Source: Parachitinimonas caeni
GTDB taxonomy: Bacteria > Pseudomonadota > Gammaproteobacteria > Burkholderiales > Chitinimonadaceae
Direction: 5' to 3'
Assembly: GCF_030129945.1 (NCBI RefSeq)
Contig: NZ_JARRAF010000011.1
Span: forward strand, 90,785 to 154,784
Length of the DNA stretch: 64,000 nt
A model generated the notes under the pieces. It ran no database searches. It saw only the letters and a list, made by a program, of their open reading frames with translations, and was not told the origin of the DNA. Below are positions 54,051 through 64,000 of this stretch, piece after piece (position 1 is the stretch's first letter; each line of letters begins with the position of its first letter). The position numbers were made by a program, and so were the translations under genes.

Positions 54051-54722
54051 ATGGCAAAAGGTGGGTTTCCGGGTGACAGGTTGAAGTTCACCTTTTTCTT
54101 TATTGCTCTGGTCATCGGGTGCGGCTGGCAGCTGGGAGGTGGAGCCAGTATGGCGCGCTGGTTATGGTTGTGGCCGGCGCTGAGTAGCAGCCAAATGGCG
54201 TTGGCCTATGGTTGCGGTCGCCCGGGATGGGTCATGGGGAAGCAACGCCATGGCGGGTTCAGTATGTGTCTTCTGTTAACGGGCCTGCCCTGGCTTCTTG
54301 TGACCTGGATAGGTTTTCGCGTGCAGCGTGCGCTTACCTCCGAAAAGGCCTGCAACGAAATACCGGGTACCCATATCAGCATCGGTTGCTATCCTGATCG
54401 AGCCCTTGCACGGGAGTTTGATCTGATCATTGATCTGACCTGTGAATTTCCGGCATCTGGCGCGGGCGCCCCGCAGCGCTACTTGTGTTTCCCCAATCTT
54501 GACGGCGTAGCCCTCAGTGAGATTCCTGCCGACCTCACGCTGACCAGAGAGCAGAAAGTCCTGATTCATTGTGCGCAGGGTCATGGCCGTAGCGCCATTC
54601 TGTTGGCGCTGCTGCTTGCCAGATCTGGCCTGACCGCAACGCCAGGCCAAGGTCTTGAGCAGATTCAGGCCGTGCGCCCGCTGGCTAGGCCCAAACGCTC
54701 GCAGCGGCAGCAGCTGCGCTGA
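54051..54722 (+). CDS. Membrane-attached tyrosine/dual-specificity phosphatase-like protein
   Basis: 223 residues. The N-terminal third has two or three hydrophobic segments (about 14-30, 36-55, 70-92); the C-terminal cytosolic part contains the phosphatase P-loop HCAQGHGRS with Cys174 and Arg180 (CX5R), preceded by DLIIDLTCEFPA and LCFPNLDGVAL. These fit the DSP/PTP fold. Substrate unknown; protein tyrosine or phospholipid phosphates are both possible. Divergent from fbpA. Confidence 0.8.
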   Translation: MAKGGFPGDRLKFTFFFIALVIGCGWQLGGGASMARWLWLWPALSSSQMALAYGCGRPGWVMGKQRHGGFSMCLLLTGLPWLLVTWIGFRVQRALTSEKACNEIPGTHISIGCYPDRALAREFDLIIDLTCEFPASGAGAPQRYLCFPNLDGVALSEIPADLTLTREQKVLIHCAQGHGRSAILLALLLARSGLTATPGQGLEQIQAVRPLARPKRSQRQQLR

Positions 54723-54879
54723 CAAGCGGGGTGGCATCGGACGCGGACAATCGGTGTAGTATCCTGCCGGTTTACCCCGGCCTCTATCGATTGTTTCAGT
54801 ACTTCAAACTTGGCAGCTTGATGCCGCAGGGGTTTTCTCCAGACTCTATTGAGTGTCTTGTTTTTAAATAAAAGAAAAT

Positions 54880-55488
54880 ATGCATTTCGTCCCTTCTAAA
54901 AGAATTTCTATTCTGTTGATGTTGGTGGTGTTTGTAATCAGCTGGATTCAGCCGATATGGCCGCTTGAGCAAGCTTTGCATAGCTCACTCACAATTGTTG
55001 CCTTTTTTCTTTTAGGGTTTTATGTAAAGCGTCACAAGATTTCCGATTTCGATTTCTTTTTGATTATGATTTTTCTCTGTGTACACTCAATTGCCGCGCG
55101 CTGGCTTTATTCAAATACCCCCTATGATCAATGGTTGCAAAGTGCCTTGGGATTCTCATTCAAGAAAAGTCTGGGGTGGGAGCGAAATAATTTCGATCGC
55201 CTTGTGCATTTTTTGTATGGATTTTGCTTTACGCCGGCAATCCTCTCGCACGTAACAAATCAATTGGGCTGCGCCAAAAGAGCAGCATTTTTACTGGCGG
55301 TGTCACTGATTATGATTACCAGTTTATGGTACGAATGGTTTGAGTGGTTGATTGCAATGGTGCTCTCGCCCAGCAATGCCGAAGCCTACAATGGGCAGCA
55401 AGGCGATATGTGGGATGCACACAAGGATATGCTAATGGCAACAATTGGAAGTTTGATGTGGGCTAAATATTCTCTAGCAAATCGTTGA
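54880..55488 (+). CDS. DUF2238 (YjdF-type) membrane protein
   Basis: 202 residues, about six membrane helices. Diagnostic segments are NFDRLVHFLYGFCFTPAI, LWYEWFEWLIAM and NAEAYNGQQGDMWDAHKDM. Function unknown for the family. The gene is clearly AT-richer than its neighbours. No good ribosome binding site is seen upstream of ATG 54880; TTTTTAAATAAAAGAAAAT precedes it. Confidence 0.85.
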   Translation: MHFVPSKRISILLMLVVFVISWIQPIWPLEQALHSSLTIVAFFLLGFYVKRHKISDFDFFLIMIFLCVHSIAARWLYSNTPYDQWLQSALGFSFKKSLGWERNNFDRLVHFLYGFCFTPAILSHVTNQLGCAKRAAFLLAVSLIMITSLWYEWFEWLIAMVLSPSNAEAYNGQQGDMWDAHKDMLMATIGSLMWAKYSLANR

Positions 55489-55700
55489 GAGGTGGCTTTG
55501 AGTGATGGGGATTTATGTAATCGATGCTTGTTGCGGCATATTGCACTAAAGCTGGGCGAGATGGTTTATTTGCCTGCAAATATGTTATCCAGTCAGGGTT
55601 TTTTAACAGATTTGATGGCGAGTGAAAACATTTTTCAATGCCCTGCCAAGCATTTATACTGCCCGGCCACATATCCAATTTTGAAGATCTGGAGTTATGA

Positions 55701-56180
55701 ATGAAAAAGGCCATCACTGTTCTTGCCTGTGCAGTCTCCATTGTGCTGGGCGGATGTGCCGGAACTGCCGCCGTTGTTCGATCTGAGTACCGGCTTTCGG
55801 AGGGTGAGAAGGTTGCCTTCACGGTATCGGCACCGGCAGATCTTGGAGAGGAGGCGCGTGGCATCCTCAATGCACGGCTAACCGAAAAACTTACCGCGAA
55901 TAGCTTGTTGGCCACTACGGCAGATGCAAGTGCCCGCGAGCTGGAAATCCAGGTTACGAACTATCGGATGCGTCATGGCGCTGCACGCGCACTGCTCGGC
56001 ATTATGGCCGGAACGGACAATATACAAAGCACCATCAAGGTGAAGAACAAGGCATCCGGCGCTGTGCTGTCTGAATTTCAAATCGAATCAAAAAATCCGA
56101 CGGCCTGGGGAACTTCGAAGAGCATGATTGAAGAACACGCCGACAAAATCGTTGATACCCTCGTTGGCGCCAAGAAATAA
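55701..56180 (+). CDS. DUF4410 family lipoprotein
   Basis: 159 residues. Signal MKKAITVLACAVSIVLGGC with lipobox LGGC (Cys19), then a small domain with ELEIQVTNYRMRHGAARALLGIMAGTD and SIKVKNKASGAVLSEF-like strands, ending in MIEEHADKIVDTLVGAKK. This matches DUF4410 proteins, whose role is unknown. The interval 55489-55700 has no other supported gene. A terminator follows. Confidence 0.8.
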   Translation: MKKAITVLACAVSIVLGGCAGTAAVVRSEYRLSEGEKVAFTVSAPADLGEEARGILNARLTEKLTANSLLATTADASARELEIQVTNYRMRHGAARALLGIMAGTDNIQSTIKVKNKASGAVLSEFQIESKNPTAWGTSKSMIEEHADKIVDTLVGAKK

Positions 56181-56550
56181 AGTTCTTTAAGGCGTCGTAT
56201 ATAGCCTGTCTTGCGAAGCGTTTCCTTTGGTCTGTTTGCAGGGCCTTGGAGTGAAATGGGCTGAGTTTTCAGCCCATTTTCGCAATGGCCACCCCCTTCT
56301 TGTTACGCACTCTCTCCTCCGCTCTTCATTCCTCATCTGCAACGACAGTTGCGTTGACTGGTTTTTTGCGCTGACGCGGTAGCATGCGCTGATGACAGTC
56401 ATTGCCGAGAAATTTCTTGCATTACCGCCAATCAGCCATGAATTTCCTAGACTGCTATAGGCACGCAGATTCGACCGGATGACGGCGATTACATGCGGGG
56501 CGGCGTGATAACGAGGGCGGAAGCGGCTCCGGGTGGGTAGGGGGGGGACT
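56181..56550. other. Intergenic region before the signalling cluster
   Basis: Contains the terminator at 56254-56280. Nothing else recognisable; the upstream region of the double-receiver gene shows no consensus promoter that I can place. Confidence 0.4.
56254..56280 (+). terminator. Terminator after the DUF4410 gene
   Basis: Stem AAATGGGCTGA / TCAGCCCATTT with a GTTT loop, followed by T. Works in both directions. Confidence 0.8.
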
Positions 56551-58110
56551 ATGGCAATTCAGTTACCGATTCTGGTGGTCGATGATCAGGCGCCGATGCG
56601 GCAGGCGATCGTGTCGGTGTTGCGCGAGATGGGCTACGGCCTTACGCAGGAGGCTGATTGCGCCGATGCCGCCATGCAGCAGCTGCGGGCTGGGGGCATT
56701 CATGCGGTGATCTCGGACTGGAATATGCCCGGAATGTCGGGGCTGGAGTTGTTGCGCTGGGTGCGGGGGGAGCCACGGTATCTGCACCTGCCTTTCATGC
56801 TGGTGGCGGCAGAAACTTCGCGGGAAACCATTCGGCTGGCTTTCGAGGCGGGTGCCAGTGACTATCTGATCAAGCCTTTCACCGCCAACAACCTGAAAGA
56901 GCGGGTGCGCCGCCTGCTGGGGGCGGATGCCCCGGTGGTGGCGCCTTGTCCGGCGGTGCCGGTGGCCTCGCCCAGAGTGATCGGCGAGATGGAGTCGATG
57001 GCCGCCCTGTCACGGATGAAGGCATCGAGCGTGCTGATTGTCGATGATGTGCCGACCAATATCGAGGTGATGACCGGCCTGCTGAAGGCTGAGTACACGA
57101 TCAAGGTAGCGGTGAGCGGCGCCAGGGCGCTGGAGATTGCCCGCTCGACCACGCCGCCAGATCTCATTTTGCTGGATGTGATGATGCCGGATATGGACGG
57201 CTTCGAGGTGTGCCGGCAACTCAAGGCCGATCCGACCACGCGGGATATTCCGGTGATCTTTTTGTCGGCACGGGATGCCGGGGATGATGTGGCCGCTGGA
57301 CTGGAGCTGGGGGCGGTCGATTATGTGACCAAGCCAGTCAATCCGGTCGTGCTGAGGGCGCGTTTGCGTACCCATCTTAAATTGCGGAATGCCTTTGCCG
57401 ATCTGGAGCGCCGCAACCGCGCGCTGGTCGAGAGTGCTGCACTGCGTGACGATGTGGAGCGGATTACGGCGTATGACCTGAAAAGCCCGCTGGCAGCGAT
57501 TTTGCAGCATGGCGAGATGCTGCTGGGGGCGCCGGATCTGCAATCCTGGCAGCAGCAGTCGGCCCAGGCGATTGTGCGAGCCGCCCGCCTGGGCCTGGAT
57601 CGGGTCAGTCAGTCGATGGATCTGTTCAAGCTGGAAACCGGCCGGTTCAAGCTCGATGTGCGAGCCGTGTCGCTGCCAGACTTGCTGAACGATGTGGTGG
57701 GCGATGTGCTGGCGGTCAGTGGCCGCCAGGTGCCGATCCGGCTGGAGTTGCCGAAAGGTGTCGATGCGGCAGATTTCCGGGTGGGGGCGGAGCGGGGATT
57801 GTGTCTGGCCCTGTTTGGTAATTTGCTGCGCAATGCCATTGAAGCCAGTGCCGATGGCGAAGACGTAAAGCTGGTGCTGTCACGGCAGGCGACACAGGTG
57901 TTGGTGGAGATCCGTAATGCTCAGGGTTTGCCTGATGCGATGCGGTCGCAGCTGTTTGAAAAGTATGCCAGCCATGGCAAGCCGGGGGCCCTGGGGTTGG
58001 GCGCGTATGCCGCCCGGTTGTTTGCGTTGGCGATGGGGGGAGGGGTGGAGTTGCTGGCGGACCCGGCTGGCGGCACCCGTCTGCTGGTGAGCTTGCCGGC
58101 CCAGTCATGA
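56551..58110 (+). CDS. Double-receiver response regulator with degenerate histidine-kinase-like C-terminus
   Basis: 519 residues. Receiver 1 (about 1-125; [11 protein letters not shown], phospho-Asp56 in [15 protein letters not shown]), receiver 2 (about 158-280; [10 protein letters not shown], Asp209 in [16 protein letters not shown]), a coiled linker, then a HisKA-like helix pair [16 protein letters not shown] in which Tyr308 stands where the phospho-accepting His of RHDLKSPL is expected. A HATPase-like domain with [13 protein letters not shown] follows, but the G1 DxGxG box is not recognisable. It may be a pseudokinase tuned by two receivers. ATG 56551; the frame is open six codons upstream. 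Just upstream of the hybrid kinase. Confidence 0.82.
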   Translation: MAIQLPILVVDDQAPMRQAIVSVLREMGYGLTQEADCADAAMQQLRAGGIHAVISDWNMPGMSGLELLRWVRGEPRYLHLPFMLVAAETSRETIRLAFEAGASDYLIKPFTANNLKERVRRLLGADAPVVAPCPAVPVASPRVIGEMESMAALSRMKASSVLIVDDVPTNIEVMTGLLKAEYTIKVAVSGARALEIARSTTPPDLILLDVMMPDMDGFEVCRQLKADPTTRDIPVIFLSARDAGDDVAAGLELGAVDYVTKPVNPVVLRARLRTHLKLRNAFADLERRNRALVESAALRDDVERITAYDLKSPLAAILQHGEMLLGAPDLQSWQQQSAQAIVRAARLGLDRVSQSMDLFKLETGRFKLDVRAVSLPDLLNDVVGDVLAVSGRQVPIRLELPKGVDAADFRVGAERGLCLALFGNLLRNAIEASADGEDVKLVLSRQATQVLVEIRNAQGLPDAMRSQLFEKYASHGKPGALGLGAYAARLFALAMGGGVELLADPAGGTRLLVSLPAQS

Positions 58111-58120
58111 TGAGGCTGGC

Positions 58121-63013
<4,893 letters not shown>

Positions 63014-63137
63014 GCCCGGCTGGGCCATGCCCCGGTGCCTTGTTTCAGGCTGCCTTCCTAAAAAACGCGCTTCGCAAAAATGGATCAATAGAGTCTTGGC
63101 ATGGCTTTTGCTGTGGTGCGGAAAACAGGAGGGAATC

Positions 63138-63749
63138 ATGCTCAAAGTCGTGCTGATCTGCGATGGCTCGGGCCGGACTGCGTTACTGGCAGAAGCGCTC
63201 GCCGGGTGTGGGATCACGCTGCTGGCACAGCTGGGCCCCAGTCCGGCGCTGGCGGCGCAGGTGCAGCAACTGGCGCCGGACGTGGTGCTGATCGACAACG
63301 ATGCGCCGGCCCGCGATACGTTGGAGTCAATCTGCATTGCCAGTCGTGCCAGTGAGCGACCGGTGGTGATGCTGACCGCAGATGGTCGCCGCGACACCAT
63401 CCGGCAGGCTCTTGCGGCAGGTGTCGCGGCGTATGTCGTGGGCGAGGTGCCGCATGATCGAATGGAAACCCTGCTATGGGTGGCGATAGAGCGCTTCGCT
63501 CTGGAGCGGGAACGACAGCAGGAGCTGGCTACGGCACGTCAACGGCTGGCAGACCGGCAATGGGTAGATAAAGCCAAAGGCTTGTTGATGCAGCTGCGCG
63601 GCCTTGATGAAGACGCTGCCTATCGCCTGCTGCGCGAGCGGGCCATGCAGGCCCAGCGCCGGATTGGTGATGTAGCGCGTGAAATGGTGGAGGTGGCCGG
63701 CTGGCTGGGCAAGCCGGGCGGACCTGAAGTCGGGCCGCCGGCGGAGTGA
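63138..63749 (+). CDS. NasT-type ANTAR response regulator
   Basis: 203 residues. An N-terminal receiver with VVLIDNDAPARDTLESI (Asp53) and a C-terminal ANTAR domain, DKAKGLLMQLRGLDEDAAYRLLRERAMQAQRRIGDVAREMVEVA. ANTAR proteins bind two-hairpin RNA leaders and act as antiterminators. The receiver segment resembles NasT, which with NasS controls nitrate and nitrite assimilation; no nas genes are visible, but they may lie beyond the right edge. AGGAGGG upstream of ATG 63138. Confidence 0.9.
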   Translation: MLKVVLICDGSGRTALLAEALAGCGITLLAQLGPSPALAAQVQQLAPDVVLIDNDAPARDTLESICIASRASERPVVMLTADGRRDTIRQALAAGVAAYVVGEVPHDRMETLLWVAIERFALERERQQELATARQRLADRQWVDKAKGLLMQLRGLDEDAAYRLLRERAMQAQRRIGDVAREMVEVAGWLGKPGGPEVGPPAE

Positions 63750-63866
63750 TGCCTGCAAAGCCCCCTGCAGGGCGCCATTCCAGTGCAGCCCTGCGCAGCT
63801 TTGGTGCGGTGCAGCGAGCCGGAAGGAAGGCTCGAACGCAATTTTCACGATGTTTCGGGGGGAATC

Positions 63867-64000
63867 TAGGCTCTGTTGACATTTTATTTCCGGATCGCGT
63901 TTCGTCGGATTTGGGCCTGATGCAAGGCGAAAAGCGCGCCGCTTAGTGGGCTAAGCAAGCGATTTTTTACGCGGCAGCAGGCCCAAATCCGGCGAAACCC
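63867..64000 (+). repeat. Dispersed repeat, copy A (cut by the window edge)
   Basis: Begins TAGGCTCTGTTGACATTTTA. Contains an almost perfect 21-bp inverted repeat: 63899-63919 against 63978-63998 (GTTTCGtCGGATTTGGGCCTG, one mismatch) around a 58-base centre. The right terminus should lie just past 64000. Best-preserved copy of the family in the window. No coding capacity seen. Confidence 0.7.

Noticed and set aside
55492..55704. 70-codon frame between the DUF2238 and DUF4410 genes
   Set aside because: Non-ATG start, no recognisable protein, overlaps the next start; treated as intergenic.
63066..63092. AAAAATGGATCAATAGAGTCTTGG as another repeat terminus
   Set aside because: Too many mismatches to the CTCTGTTGAC core; may be chance.

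Overview
The window looks like a chromosomal segment of a betaproteobacterium, possibly Neisseriales-like. The evidence is the rpsF-priB-rpsR-rplI order, an nlpD-rpoS pair, a betaproteobacterial proteasome homologue (BPH), an oxidation-activated Hsp33, an FbpABC-type iron importer and a CcoS fragment of cbb3 oxidase assembly. No plasmid, complete prophage or CRISPR array is visible. The lineage is inferred from gene content only.

Layout. 1-6900: ccoS, purT with a truncated haemoglobin, a Spy-like periplasmic protein, then surE-pcm-nlpD-rpoS (stationary phase, repair and envelope). 6990-8600: ribosomal operon rpsF-priB-rpsR-rplI with a recognisable promoter, an S6:S18-like leader and a strong terminator. 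8700-16700: a diguanylate cyclase, trmL, an Lrp-type regulator divergent from dadA-alr (D-alanine catabolism), and an acetyl-CoA hydrolase/transferase. 17055-25430: alpha/beta hydrolase, NlpC/P60 lipoprotein, Sua5/TsaC, SDR plus TetR, fmdB-DUF502-aspS behind a sigma32-like promoter, and an orphan solute-binding protein. 25829-32311: a PAS membrane protein, then a leftward run orn-pgi-pncC and bph-hslO-K+ channel. 32381-34979: Ste24-like protease, phhB, rsgA. 35085-39848: macromolecular-synthesis operon rpsU-yqeY-dnaG-rpoD followed by a CAU tRNA (probably Ile2). 40662-44017: prfB with programmed frameshift, a GcvR-like protein, lysS, tRNA-Thr(CGU).

Accessory region. 44018-49925, behind tRNA-Thr, holds an IS5-type transposase relic, two tandemly duplicated secreted PQQ-type beta-propeller proteins and pieces of a tyrosine recombinase. 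It looks like a decayed integrated element. 49938-53920 is fbpA-fbpB-fbpC on the minus strand. 54051-56180 holds a membrane-attached phosphatase-like protein, a DUF2238 membrane protein and a DUF4410 lipoprotein. 56551-63749 is a signalling block: a double-receiver protein with a histidine-kinase-like tail lacking the phospho-acceptor His, a 1630-residue hybrid sensor kinase, and a NasT-type ANTAR regulator.

The most unexpected pattern is a family of dispersed intergenic repeats. Their ends share a CTCTGTTGACRTTTT-type terminus, and one copy has two inverted ends while another has a 21-bp internal inverted repeat. Seven copies or fragments lie at about 10.9, 17.0, 20.4, 24.5, 29.2, 40.5 and 63.9 kb. 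Other points of note are priB without a canonical start codon, a PncC-DUF4440 fusion, BPH translationally coupled to Hsp33, and a palindrome inside the promoter spacer of both PQQ genes.
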